64,000 nucleotides of DNA. It comes from Ruminiclostridium sp. (GTDB lineage: Bacteria; Bacillota; Clostridia; Oscillospirales; Ruminococcaceae). The notes beneath the pieces are model-generated. The model was given only the letters and a program-made list of their open reading frames with translations, made no database searches and was not told the origin of the DNA. A program made the position numbers and the translations under genes. Of this stretch, positions 40,672 to 48,791 are shown in pieces (within the stretch, counting starts at the first letter, position 1; each line of letters starts with the position of its first letter). The stretch spans positions 27,459-91,458 of the forward strand of contig JAGAVH010000046.1 of the NCBI GenBank assembly GCA_017942025.1, read 5' to 3'.

Positions 40672-41850
40672 ATGAACGAATTAGAACTCAAGTATGGTTG
40701 CAACCCTAACCAGAAGCCTTCAAGAATTTTTATGGCTAACGGCGCCGAGCTTCCTATCGAAGTATTAAACGGCAGACCCGGTTACATCAACTTTATGGAC
40801 GCCTTCAACGGCTGGCAGCTTGTCAAGGAATTAAAGAAGGCTACAGGTCTTCCTGCGGCTACCTCCTTCAAGCACGTATCTCCTGCAGGTGCGGCTGTTG
40901 GTCTTCCCCTTACAGATACATTAAAGAAAATCTACTGGGTAGACGATTTAGGCGAACTTTCTCCTTTAGCTTGCGCATATGCAAGAGCAAGAGGTGCTGA
41001 CAGAATGTCTTCTTACGGTGACTTCATCGCATTATCCGACGTATGTGACGCTTGCACAGCAAAGATGATACAGAGAGAGGTTTCTGACGGCGTTATTGCT
41101 CCCGGCTACACAGATGAAGCTCTTGAAATATTAAAGTCCAAGAGAAAGGGTACATATAACGTAATCAAGATTGATGAAAATTACGTTCCTGAAGAGCTTG
41201 AAGTAAAGCAGGTATATGGTATTTCCTTCGAGCAGGGCAGAAACGAGCTTGTTATCGATGATAACTTCTTTGCTAACGTTGTTACAGACAACAAGGAAAT
41301 TCCTGAAAGTGCAAAGATTGACCTTGCTATCGCAATGATTACTCTCAAGTACACACAGTCTAACTCTGTAGCATACGCTTGCGGCGGTCAGGCTATCGGT
41401 ATCGGTGCAGGTCAGCAGTCAAGAATCCACTGCACAAGACTTGCAGGTACAAAGGCTGACAACTGGTATTTAAGACAGTCACCTCAGGTTATGGGACTTC
41501 AGTTTGTAGATGATATCAGAAGAGCTGACAGAGATAACGCTATCGACCTTTACATCGGCGAAGATTATATGGACGTACTCGCTGAAGGCGCTTGGCAGAA
41601 TATCTTCAAGGTAAAGCCTGCAGTATTTACAGCAGAAGAAAAGAGAGCTTGGCTTGACACTATGAAGGGTGTAGCATTAGGCTCTGACGCCTTCTTCCCC
41701 TTCGGTGACAACATTGAAAGAGCGCACAGAAGCGGTGTTGAATATATTGCACAGCCCGGTGGCTCTATCCGTGACGATAACGTTATCGATACCTGCAACA
41801 AGTATGGTATTGCTATGGCGTTTACAGGCATCAGACTGTTCCACCACTAA
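40672..41850 (+). CDS. Phosphoribosylaminoimidazolecarboxamide formyltransferase, standalone
   Basis: The 392-aa protein corresponds only to the AICAR transformylase half of PurH: LKYGCNPNQKPSRIF, TSFKHVSPAGAAVG (catalytic Lys-His), TLKYTQSNSVAYACGGQAIGIGAGQQSR and DAFFPFGDNIERA. IAQPGGSIRDDNVI follows at the C-terminal end. The N-terminal IMP cyclohydrolase half is absent from this chain and is supplied by the preceding PurO-type gene. It formylates AICAR with 10-formyl-THF. A gap of 29 bp with AAAGGAC as ribosome binding site separates it from purO. Confidence 0.95.
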   Translation: MNELELKYGCNPNQKPSRIFMANGAELPIEVLNGRPGYINFMDAFNGWQLVKELKKATGLPAATSFKHVSPAGAAVGLPLTDTLKKIYWVDDLGELSPLACAYARARGADRMSSYGDFIALSDVCDACTAKMIQREVSDGVIAPGYTDEALEILKSKRKGTYNVIKIDENYVPEELEVKQVYGISFEQGRNELVIDDNFFANVVTDNKEIPESAKIDLAIAMITLKYTQSNSVAYACGGQAIGIGAGQQSRIHCTRLAGTKADNWYLRQSPQVMGLQFVDDIRRADRDNAIDLYIGEDYMDVLAEGAWQNIFKVKPAVFTAEEKRAWLDTMKGVALGSDAFFPFGDNIERAHRSGVEYIAQPGGSIRDDNVIDTCNKYGIAMAFTGIRLFHH

Positions 41851-41856
41851 TCTGAT

Positions 41857-42540
41857 ATGAAGAGAAGGCTGATATCTGTCCTGGCGGTAATCAGCGTAAT
41901 CTCAATGCTTTGCGGCTGCTCCGAAGCAAAGGATTTATGCCGTGAAATGCTGGAGAATACAAGGGATTTCCTGATGGGCAACGAAAAAGGCATCGAATCC
42001 CATGACGAATACGAATCCTCGTATGAATCTATAACGGAAATTATCGATACCGAAACGGCTTTGCCGGATGAATCCGACTATATACCGCTTCCCGATGAGG
42101 TTAATCATACAGAGTATGACGGAAAATACTTTTCTGTTTCTCCCAGTGATAAATGGGAATACATCAACGATACGGAATACGAATGTATGTACGTCATAAA
42201 AGAGCCTGAATCTGTCGAGGAAGCGGGATTTCTGCTTGCCATCCGTGCAGACGAAGGGACAGGCTCGGATTATTTTTCGATATACGATATTACAGACGGT
42301 ATGATATCGATGTACGAAGAGCTCGATTATGAGATTCTTGAATACGGAGATACTTCCTTCCGTGATTATGACGGCTATTATTTCCGTGCCGCATCACCCT
42401 ATGATACCTGCTTCACTATAACCTATTTTCAGACCGAGGAATGTTGCTTCAGTATTGATATAGTCTACTCCACAGGTCAGCCGCCTGAAGAAGTAGAACA
42501 ACTCTCTGAGGAAATCTTATCAGTCTTTGTAATAAAATAA
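41857..42540 (+). CDS. Hypothetical lipoprotein, 227 aa
   Basis: The protein has a lipoprotein signal peptide (MKRRLISVLAVISVISMLCGC, Cys21). An acidic linker rich in Glu, Ser and Tyr follows (about residues 45-90), then a compact domain beginning YDGKYFSVSPSDKWEY with several cysteines (YDTCFTITYFQTEECCF). The C-terminal domain looks like the small beta-rich lipoproteins that bind or protect envelope components, but I cannot assign a family. It starts 6 bp after the AICAR transformylase gene, so it is expressed with the purine genes; a strong terminator follows. Confidence 0.8.
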   Translation: MKRRLISVLAVISVISMLCGCSEAKDLCREMLENTRDFLMGNEKGIESHDEYESSYESITEIIDTETALPDESDYIPLPDEVNHTEYDGKYFSVSPSDKWEYINDTEYECMYVIKEPESVEEAGFLLAIRADEGTGSDYFSIYDITDGMISMYEELDYEILEYGDTSFRDYDGYYFRAASPYDTCFTITYFQTEECCFSIDIVYSTGQPPEEVEQLSEEILSVFVIK

Positions 42541-42555
42541 ACGTGCCAAAAGGAT

Positions 42556-42593
42556 ATCGGTACAGAATAACCGATTCTGTACCGATTTTCTTT
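42556..42593 (+). terminator. Intrinsic terminator inside the purine cluster
   Basis: Perfect 13-bp stem ATCGGTACAGAAT/ATTCTGTACCGAT with a 5-base loop, followed by TTTCTTT. It separates the purE-to-lipoprotein block from the membrane proteins and purD. Confidence 0.88.
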
Positions 42594-42611
42594 AAATAAC
42601 GAGGAATATTT

Positions 42612-43184
42612 ATGTATATCGATCACAGATCAACAAAGCAGACGGGAACGTTTATAGACAGTAAGCCAAACACGAAGCTCATCGGCACTATAATTACAAT
42701 AGTTACCATAGCTCTGATATTCGGGGTTATGAAAGGCGTGTTTACATGCTTTTACGTTGATGGTTGGCAATCCAATTTTATCTCACTGTGCATAATCCTT
42801 GGTATAAGCGTATTTCTGATTTTCGGTGCCATATTTATTGCAAGAATACTGTGTGCAGGAACAAAATGCAGATATGAGATTGATGACAAGGGCGCTCGCT
42901 TTTCAGGTAAAAACAGAGAGGATTACATCTGCTACAGTGATATAACCTCCATCGGTATTGTTCCTATCACATCCTTTGGCAGACAAGCGGGATATGACGC
43001 ACATATATCGACGAAAAAGCAGATATACAATATTAAATTCTACTATCCGAAGCCTACTATCAATGCAAAGGAAGAGGATACTCCCTTTGGTCAGATGAAA
43101 GCAAGAATGGAATTTATAAAGCGGCAGGAAGACAATATGTATAAGGAGCTTTTAAAAAGCGAAACGCGAAGCAGGAAGTGGTAA
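42612..43184 (+). CDS. Membrane protein with two helices, 190 aa
   Basis: The protein is not assigned to a family. It has a short cytosolic N-terminus (MYIDHRSTKQTGTFIDSK) and two hydrophobic helices (TIITIVTIALIFGVMKG and FISLCIILGISVFLIFGAIFIARIL). A beta-rich C-terminal domain follows, starting CRYEIDDKGARFSGKNREDYICYSDITSIGI, which is PH-like in pattern. The next gene encodes a protein of the same size and layout that begins with a similar DRHYSE...TTGKF segment, so the pair are probably diverged duplicates. The end abuts the next start (1 bp). Confidence 0.75.
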   Translation: MYIDHRSTKQTGTFIDSKPNTKLIGTIITIVTIALIFGVMKGVFTCFYVDGWQSNFISLCIILGISVFLIFGAIFIARILCAGTKCRYEIDDKGARFSGKNREDYICYSDITSIGIVPITSFGRQAGYDAHISTKKQIYNIKFYYPKPTINAKEEDTPFGQMKARMEFIKRQEDNMYKELLKSETRSRKW

Positions 43185-43185
43185 T

Positions 43186-43734
43186 ATGGACAGACATTAC
43201 AGCGAAATTGCATACGGCAGATTCGATCAGAGAACTACAGGAAAGTTCAGAGAAGTGCCGGAAAACGTCGTTTTAAGAATCACACTTACCATAGCTATAT
43301 TTCTAGTGGTTATCATTCTTTTACTTGTCGTGTCAGGAAGAACTATAAACGGCACTGTTTCTATGGTTATTGACGGAATCGTCATTGCTCTTTGTATCCT
43401 TCTGATACCGGTAGTAAGAATGCAGTATGCCGGCAAGGAATGGACCTATACCATTACAAGCAAGCAGTTTTCTCTTGTAACAAAGGGATGTGCAAGAAAT
43501 TATAAATATGAGGATGTGGAGGGCGTAAGCTATGAATTTCTCCTCCATCCGATAACAAGAAAAAAGATAGGTTTTATCGTATCGGTAAAGACTAAATACA
43601 CGTCTGATAAATATAAGTATCTGTCAATTTTAAGAGGCGAACAGCTTACTCCTCAGAAAACACCCTTTTATATTCTGAACGATCCGCCGAAGCCTGAACC
43701 ACAGTTTGACAGATTTTCAGAATTTACAAGATAA
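43186..43734 (+). CDS. Membrane protein with two helices, 182 aa (paralogue of the preceding gene)
   Basis: Its layout matches the preceding gene: N-terminal MDRHYSEIAYGRFDQRTTGKF and two helices (VLRITLTIAIFLVVIILLLVV and MVIDGIVIALCILLIPVV). A beta-rich domain follows, WTYTITSKQFSLVTKGCARNYKYEDVEGVSYE. The C-terminal region looks like the bacterial PH-type domains of small membrane proteins. No function can be given. It is tightly packed between its paralogue and the pentapeptide-type gene (2-bp gap), so the three are one transcription unit with purD. Confidence 0.75.
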   Translation: MDRHYSEIAYGRFDQRTTGKFREVPENVVLRITLTIAIFLVVIILLLVVSGRTINGTVSMVIDGIVIALCILLIPVVRMQYAGKEWTYTITSKQFSLVTKGCARNYKYEDVEGVSYEFLLHPITRKKIGFIVSVKTKYTSDKYKYLSILRGEQLTPQKTPFYILNDPPKPEPQFDRFSEFTR

Positions 43735-43736
43735 CT

Positions 43737-44387
43737 ATGCAGATAAAACAACCAATAATACCTGGTAATCTGAAGAACATCTCTGATATAACAGAAGAGC
43801 TTCAGTTTTCGATGGAATACGAAACCGATTTTGATTCGGTAAGAATATCAAAGGCGCACGAGGAGGAACTCTCCTTCGGTGGCGTGTATATCAAAAATTC
43901 GACAATAGAAAATAGCAGGCTGACAAACTCGGACTTTTCTGATTGTACTTTTATAAACGTAATTATAAAAGGCTGTGATTTGTCTAACTGCAATTTTAAC
44001 AATACATATTTCAAAAACTGCCTTATCATTTCATCAAAGCTTGTGGGAAGCAGTTTTAAAAACACAGTACAGCTTGAAACAGCTTATGATAACTGCAACG
44101 CAGAGCTTACAGACTACAATGAATCAAAGCTGAAGAACATTCAGCTTATCGACAGCGATTTTTCATCCGCGCTGATTTGTCAGTCAGAAATAAAGAATAT
44201 TGAGCTGAAAAATGTAAAGCTAGTAAACTCCACATTCTTTAAAACCCCTTTAAAGGATGTAAATCTCACCGATTGTATTATAGACGGACTCATTGTTTCA
44301 GATAACGGTGCGGAGCTAAGAGGTGCTACCGTGGATGTCTACCAGGCGGCAATGTTTGCAAAACTGCTTGGTCTTAATATTGAATAA
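43737..44387 (+). CDS. Pentapeptide-repeat-like protein
   Basis: The 216-aa soluble protein has a central run of degenerate pentapeptide-type repeats (about residues 55-195): IENSRLTNSDFSDCTF, GCDLSNCNFNNTYFKNC, SKLVGSSFKN, KNVKLVNSTFF, DVNLTDCII. A short N-terminal region and a C-terminal helix follow the fold. Such right-handed quadrilateral helices act as protein-protein or DNA-mimic surfaces. The partner here is unknown; the linked membrane proteins suggest an envelope complex. It lies 37 bp before purD. Confidence 0.78.
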   Translation: MQIKQPIIPGNLKNISDITEELQFSMEYETDFDSVRISKAHEEELSFGGVYIKNSTIENSRLTNSDFSDCTFINVIIKGCDLSNCNFNNTYFKNCLIISSKLVGSSFKNTVQLETAYDNCNAELTDYNESKLKNIQLIDSDFSSALICQSEIKNIELKNVKLVNSTFFKTPLKDVNLTDCIIDGLIVSDNGAELRGATVDVYQAAMFAKLLGLNIE

Positions 44388-44424
44388 TAAATCCGTATAA
44401 ACGGAATCAGAAAGGAAATTAAAA

Positions 44425-45711
44425 ATGGAAAAGATGAATGTACTCGTAATAGGCGGCGGCGGACGTGAACACGCTATTGTAATGGCTCTTGCAAAGTCTG
44501 AAAAGGTCGGAAAGCTCTATGCCGCACCCGGTAACGGTGGCATTTCAAAGTATGCAGAATGCTTCCCTGTTAAAGCAACTGATATTGAGGGCTGTGTTGA
44601 GCTTGCAAAGAAGCTCTCCCCTGACTATGTATTTGTAGCACCCGACGATCCGCTGGTGCTTGGTATGGTTGACAGACTGAACGAGGAAGGCTTCAAGACC
44701 TTTGGTCCTCGTGCAAATGCGGCTATACTTGAAGGTAGTAAGGTATTCTCCAAGGCTCTTATGAAGAAGTACGGCATTCCTACGGCGACTTATGAAACCT
44801 TTACAGACGCTGACAAGGCTATAAAGTATATCGAAGAGCAGAACAGCTTCCCTGCTGTAATCAAGTGTGACGGTCTTGCACTCGGTAAGGGTGTAATTAT
44901 CGCAAAGGACATGGAAGAAGCAAAGGACGCAGTAAACTCTATGCTTCTTGACGGTAAGTTCGGTAAGTCAGGTAGTGAGATAGTTATAGAGGAATTCTTG
45001 ACAGGCCCTGAGGTTACGGTTCTTGCATTCACAGACGGCAAGACAGTAAAGCCTATGATTTCATCAATGGATCACAAGCGTGCATATGACAACGATGAAG
45101 GTCTTAACACAGGCGGTATGGGTACGATTGCACCTAATCCCTTATACACAGACGATATCAAGGCAGAATGCATGGAAAAGATATTTATGCCTACAATCAA
45201 GGCTATGCAGTCTGAGGGCAGACCCTTCAAGGGATGCTTATACTTTGGTCTGATGCTCACTCCAAAGGGTGCAAAGGTTATTGAATACAACTGCCGTTTC
45301 GGCGATCCTGAAACACAGGTAGTTCTCCCCTTACTTGAAACAGATATTATGGATATCATCGAAGCTGTATGGGAAGAGAAGCTGGACACACTTGATATCA
45401 AGTGGAGCGAAAAGGCTTGTGCCTGCGTTGTAATGGCAAGCGGCGGCTACCCTGAAAAGTACGAAACAGGTAAAGAGATGAGCGGTCTTGACGAAATGGG
45501 ACAGTGCGGTATGGCTGATACCTTTGTTTATCATGCAGGCACAAAGCTTGAAAACGGTAAGTTCCTTACAGCAGGCGGCAGAGTACTTGGTGTAACCGCT
45601 ACAGGCGAGAATTTAAAGGTAGCTCTTGATAAGGCTTATAAAGCTGTAGATGTGATTTCCTTTGAAAAGGCACACTATCGCAAGGATATAGGAAAAAAAG
45701 CCGTGAAATAA
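44425..45711 (+). CDS. purD: Phosphoribosylamine-glycine ligase PurD
   Basis: The 428-aa ATP-grasp enzyme has VLVIGGGGREHAIVMALAKS and YAAPGNGGI. Its ATP-grasp core runs from FPAVIKCDGLALGKGVIIA to EEFLTGPEVTVLAF, with DHKRAYDNDEGLNTGGMG and EYNCRFGDPETQVVLPLL. It joins glycine to phosphoribosylamine, the second step of purine synthesis. It is the last gene of the cluster; the terminator at 42556 suggests it is transcribed separately from the purE block. Ribosome binding site AGAAAGGAAAT. Confidence 0.97.
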   Translation: MEKMNVLVIGGGGREHAIVMALAKSEKVGKLYAAPGNGGISKYAECFPVKATDIEGCVELAKKLSPDYVFVAPDDPLVLGMVDRLNEEGFKTFGPRANAAILEGSKVFSKALMKKYGIPTATYETFTDADKAIKYIEEQNSFPAVIKCDGLALGKGVIIAKDMEEAKDAVNSMLLDGKFGKSGSEIVIEEFLTGPEVTVLAFTDGKTVKPMISSMDHKRAYDNDEGLNTGGMGTIAPNPLYTDDIKAECMEKIFMPTIKAMQSEGRPFKGCLYFGLMLTPKGAKVIEYNCRFGDPETQVVLPLLETDIMDIIEAVWEEKLDTLDIKWSEKACACVVMASGGYPEKYETGKEMSGLDEMGQCGMADTFVYHAGTKLENGKFLTAGGRVLGVTATGENLKVALDKAYKAVDVISFEKAHYRKDIGKKAVK

Positions 45712-45733
45712 TGATAAAAATCGAAAAAAACAC

Positions 45734-45762
45734 TTGCAATTCCTATTTAATTATGGTATAAT
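45734..45762 (+). promoter_or_regulatory. secG promoter
   Basis: TTGCAA (45734-45739), 17-base spacer, TATAAT (45757-45762) with TGG before it (extended -10). Confidence 0.7.
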
Positions 45763-45825
45763 AATTTGTACGTGTTAGAATATTATAACTTGGCCTGAGC
45801 CATTTCCTATAAGGAGGACTAAAAA

Positions 45826-46266
45826 ATGGGAATTATAGAGATAATCGCTGCTATCGTACTTATCTTAGCTTGCGTATTTATCGTATTTGTAGTAATTATG
45901 CAGGATACAAAGCAGGGTATGTCACAGACAATCACCGGCGGTAGTGCTGATAACTACTATCAGAAGAATGCAGGCAGATCAAATGAAGCTAAGCTCAACA
46001 AGCTCACAAAGACAGCCGCTTTCACATTCTTTATCGTAGCTCTTATAGTTAACTTTATTGTTATGTACAGCGGAAACTTCAAGAGCATGAGCAGTACATC
46101 ATCTACAACAAGTAGCACAACCTCTTCTACAACAAGCAGCAGTACGTCTTCTACAACGTCTGATACAAGCAGCACAACATCAGATACAAGCGCTACTTCT
46201 TCTGCAACAAGCGAGGCTACTTCTTCTGAAGCTTCTGCAACATCTACAGAAAGCTCTGCTGAATAA
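45826..46266 (+). CDS. secG: Preprotein translocase subunit SecG with Ser/Thr-rich tail
   Basis: Residues 1-88 are a normal SecG: helix IIEIIAAIVLILACVFIVFVVIMQDTKQGM, the conserved QTITGGSADNYYQKNAGRSNEAKLNKLT loop, and a second helix AFTFFIVALIVNFIVMYSG. SecG assists SecYE in protein export. The remaining 57 residues are almost only Ser, Thr and Ala with some Asp and Glu (SSTTSSTTSSTTSSS pattern), which ordinary SecG lacks. By topology the tail should sit outside the membrane, where it could be glycosylated. It is a single-gene unit with its own promoter and terminator. Confidence 0.92.
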   Translation: MGIIEIIAAIVLILACVFIVFVVIMQDTKQGMSQTITGGSADNYYQKNAGRSNEAKLNKLTKTAAFTFFIVALIVNFIVMYSGNFKSMSSTSSTTSSTTSSTTSSSTSSTTSDTSSTTSDTSATSSATSEATSSEASATSTESSAE

Positions 46267-46277
46267 TTAAAAAGCTT

Positions 46278-46305
46278 ATCCCCGATGCAAATCGGGGATT
46301 TTTAT
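46278..46305 (+). terminator. secG terminator
   Basis: Perfect 9-bp stem ATCCCCGAT/ATCGGGGAT with a GCAA tetraloop and T-run. Confidence 0.92.
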
Positions 46306-46326
46306 TAGTATCGGGAAGGATGATAT

Positions 46327-46884
46327 ATGAAAGTTATAATAGGAGCAGGAAATACAAGCTATGAGGGTTGGATAAGCACTCAGGAAAATGAGCTTGATAT
46401 TCTTAAAAAAGAAGATTTTGAGCATATGTTCGGTAAAGAAAAGCCCCGTGCTTTTTTAGCGGAGCACGTATGGGAGCATATGAATTTATCCGACGGCCTT
46501 ACAGCCGCTAAAAATTACTATAACTACCTTGAGGATGGCGGCTATATAAGAGTCGCTGTGCCTGATAAGAATTTTCGTAATGAATGGTATCAGGATATAG
46601 TAAAGGTCGGTGGCAATGGTGACCCCTCCCACCCTGCTTTTACGCATAAGATAGTATATGACTACAAGACCCTTGTATCGGTATTTGAGCAGGCGGGATT
46701 TGAAGTTGAGCTTCTTGAATACTGCGATGAAAACGGGGTTTTCCACTATAAATACTGGAATGAAAAGGACGGCAGAATAGGGCGTTCCTTCCGTTTTGAT
46801 ACGAGAAACAGCGAAGAAAAGCTTGGTATGGTATCGATTATTATTGACGCTAAAAAGGTGAAGAGAATAAGTAAATACAGTTAA
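46327..46884 (+). CDS. SAM-dependent methyltransferase-like protein
   Basis: The 185-aa protein resembles the small class I methyltransferases annotated as predicted SAM-dependent methyltransferases: MKVIIGAGNTSYEGWISTQ at the N-terminus, FLAEHVWEHMNLSDGLTAAKNYYNYLEDGGYIRVAVPD (about residues 43-79), and a C-terminal strand GMVSIIIDAKKV. The glycine-rich SAM loop is short (GAGNT), so cofactor binding is likely but not certain. The substrate is unknown. It starts shortly after the secG terminator and is followed by an interrupted kinase gene. Confidence 0.78.
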   Translation: MKVIIGAGNTSYEGWISTQENELDILKKEDFEHMFGKEKPRAFLAEHVWEHMNLSDGLTAAKNYYNYLEDGGYIRVAVPDKNFRNEWYQDIVKVGGNGDPSHPAFTHKIVYDYKTLVSVFEQAGFEVELLEYCDENGVFHYKYWNEKDGRIGRSFRFDTRNSEEKLGMVSIIIDAKKVKRISKYS

Positions 46885-46931
46885 AAACGCTCTTCTCGGT
46901 GTTTAACGTTATTTACAGGAGATAAACGTAT

Positions 46932-47465
46932 ATGAAAATAATAGCTATCGGAGCGGTGACGGCAGGCGGAAAGACAACTGTCGTCAATGCGATTAAAGAA
47001 AGATTACCAAGAACAACCTCGTTACACTTTGACGACTACTCCTTTGAGGGAGAGGTTGACGACTTTACCTAGTGTGTATCAAGCAAAGAAGAGTATTATA
47101 ATGCATGGGATTTAACACCATTAAAAGCAGACGTCGAGAAAATTGCAAACAGCGGAAAGTATGATTATCTGCTTCTGGACTATCCGTTTGCATATCAGAA
47201 TAATATGATGAAGAAATATCCGGACTGCTGTATATTTATAGATACGCCGCTGGATATTGCAATGGCTCGGCGGATAATCAGAGATATGAAAACGGCTTCG
47301 GCGGATGATATACGTAATGAAATGAATACATATCTGAACTGTGCAAGAAAGTGTTACGTTCAGATGCTGACAGACATTATGCCGACATCTGATTACGTAA
47401 TTGACGGCTCAAAGGAGCTTGAAGCAATTATCAATGAGGCTATCGGAATAATTTTAAAGTTATGA
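46932..47465 (+). pseudogene. Uridine-kinase-like P-loop gene interrupted by an in-frame TAG
   Basis: From ATG 46932 (ribosome binding site AGGAGATAA) the frame reads MKIIAIGAVTAGGKTTVVNAIKERLP with an intact P-loop, then FDDYSFEGEVDDF, and meets TAG at 47070-47072. The same frame continues without other stops to 47465, with LLLDYPFAYQNNMM, CCIFIDTPLDIAMARRIIRDM and YVIDGSKELEAI, the expected lid and C-terminal parts of a small nucleoside-kinase-like NTPase. A single base change, most simply from TGG (Trp), would explain the stop. It is most likely a recent pseudogene or sequencing error. Intact it would be 177 aa. An in-frame ATG at 47202 could at most give a fragment without the P-loop. Confidence 0.85.
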
Positions 47466-47494
47466 TTTATAATTTATACGTCTGACTATAAAAT

Positions 47495-47525
47495 CCCCGT
47501 GAATCAGTCTTCACGGGGGACACTT
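47495..47525 (+). terminator. Terminator downstream of the interrupted kinase gene
   Basis: Perfect 9-bp stem CCCCGTGAA/TTCACGGGG with a 6-base loop, then GGACACTTTTT. Confidence 0.8.
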
Positions 47526-47540
47526 TTTATTACTTACTGC

Positions 47541-47572
47541 AAAATAAAAGCCTGAGCGCAAGCTCAGGCTTT
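47541..47572 (-). terminator. rplKA operon terminator
   Basis: Stem AGCCTGAGC/GCTCAGGCT (47549-47570) with GCAA/TTGC loop; on the minus strand it is followed by TTTTATTTT. Confidence 0.9.
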
Positions 47573-47583
47573 ATTGTTAATAA

Positions 47584-48276
47584 TTAAACACCAAACTTAA
47601 CTGTGCTTACCTTAACGCCAGGTCCCATTGTAGAAGAAACTGTGCAGCTCTTGAGGTAAGTACCCTTTGCAGCAGCAGGCTTAGCCTTAACTACAGCGTC
47701 CATAAGAGCGTTGAAGTTTTCTTCGAGCTTTTCCTTACCGAAGGAAGCCTTACCGATGGGGCAGTGAATGATGTTGGACTTGTCAAGACGGTATTCAATC
47801 TTACCAGCCTTTGCATCAGCAACAGCCTTTGCAACGTCGGGAGTAACTGTGCCAGCCTTGGGGTTAGGCATAAGGCCACGAGGACCGAGAACCTTACCGA
47901 GTCTACCAACAACGCCCATCATATCGGGTGTAGCGATTACAACGTCGAAATCCATCCAACCGTCTGTAATCTTCTTTACTGTATCATCATCAGCAACGTA
48001 GTCAGAACCTGCGTCTACAGCAGCCTGAATCTTGTCGCCCTTAGCAAATACGAGTGTGCGAACTGTCTTACCTGTACCGTTAGGAAGAACAACTGCGCCT
48101 CTTACCTGCTGGTCAGCGTGACGGGAGTCAACGCCGAGTCTTATGTGAAGCTCAACTGTTTCATCGAACTTTGCCTTTGCTGTCTGGCAAACTAAGTCGA
48201 GTGCTTCGTTAGCTTCGTATGCTTTTGTGCTGTCGATAAGCTTTGCGCTATCAACGTATCTTTTACCTTGCTTCAT
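47584..48276 (-). CDS. rplA: 50S ribosomal protein L1
   Basis: The 230-aa L1 has the family blocks [45 protein letters not shown], and [18 protein letters not shown] (the L1 signature). It binds 23S rRNA at the L1 stalk and, in many bacteria, represses its own operon. It follows rplK with a 56-bp gap and is followed directly by a terminator, so rplJ and rplL, usually next in order, are not here. Confidence 0.97.
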   Translation of the reverse strand: MKQGKRYVDSAKLIDSTKAYEANEALDLVCQTAKAKFDETVELHIRLGVDSRHADQQVRGAVVLPNGTGKTVRTLVFAKGDKIQAAVDAGSDYVADDDTVKKITDGWMDFDVVIATPDMMGVVGRLGKVLGPRGLMPNPKAGTVTPDVAKAVADAKAGKIEYRLDKSNIIHCPIGKASFGKEKLEENFNALMDAVVKAKPAAAKGTYLKSCTVSSTMGPGVKVSTVKFGV

Positions 48277-48332
48277 TCATTATCCTCCTTGTGGTCAAAC
48301 GGAATAAATCCTCCCACTGTCAAAAATCTTAA

Positions 48333-48758
48333 TTAGTCTACTACTGTAATACCCATTGAACGTGCTGTACCTGCGATCATAGACATAGCAGCTTCGATAG
48401 AACCTGCGTTTAAGTCACGCATCTTTGTTTCAGCAATCTGCTGAACCTGAGCCTTAGTGATCTTGGCAACCTTGTCCTTGTTGGGCTTTCCGGATGCTGT
48501 TTCAATTCCGCATGCCTTCTTGATAAGAACAGCAGCAGGCGGAGTCTTTGTAATAAATGAAAAACTTCTGTCGGCATATACTGTGATTACAACAGGAATG
48601 ATAAGACCAACGTCGTTCTTTGTTCTTTCGTTGAATTCCTTTGTAAATGCCATAATATTAACACCGTGCTGACCTAATGCAGGACCAACAGGTGGAGCCG
48701 GTGTTGCTTTACCGGCAGGAATCTGTAATTTGATAAATCCTGTAACCTTCTGAGCCAT
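48333..48758 (-). CDS. rplK: 50S ribosomal protein L11
   Basis: The 141-aa L11 shows [45 protein letters not shown] (N-terminal domain), the [29 protein letters not shown] linker and TAKSMGI-like C-terminal [12 protein letters not shown], and the length is standard. It sits at the GTPase-associated centre of the ribosome and is needed for the RelA-type stringent response. It is 33 bp after nusG and upstream of rplA. Confidence 0.97.
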   Translation of the reverse strand: MAQKVTGFIKLQIPAGKATPAPPVGPALGQHGVNIMAFTKEFNERTKNDVGLIIPVVITVYADRSFSFITKTPPAAVLIKKACGIETASGKPNKDKVAKITKAQVQQIAETKMRDLNAGSIEAAMSMIAGTARSMGITVVD

Positions 48759-48791
48759 TTTAACTCTACCTCCAATAAAAACAATTAGAAC

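Noticed and set aside
47070-47072. TAG read as pyrrolysine or another recoded amino acid
   Set aside because: No pyl genes or recoding element are visible; a nonsense mutation of TGG is simpler.
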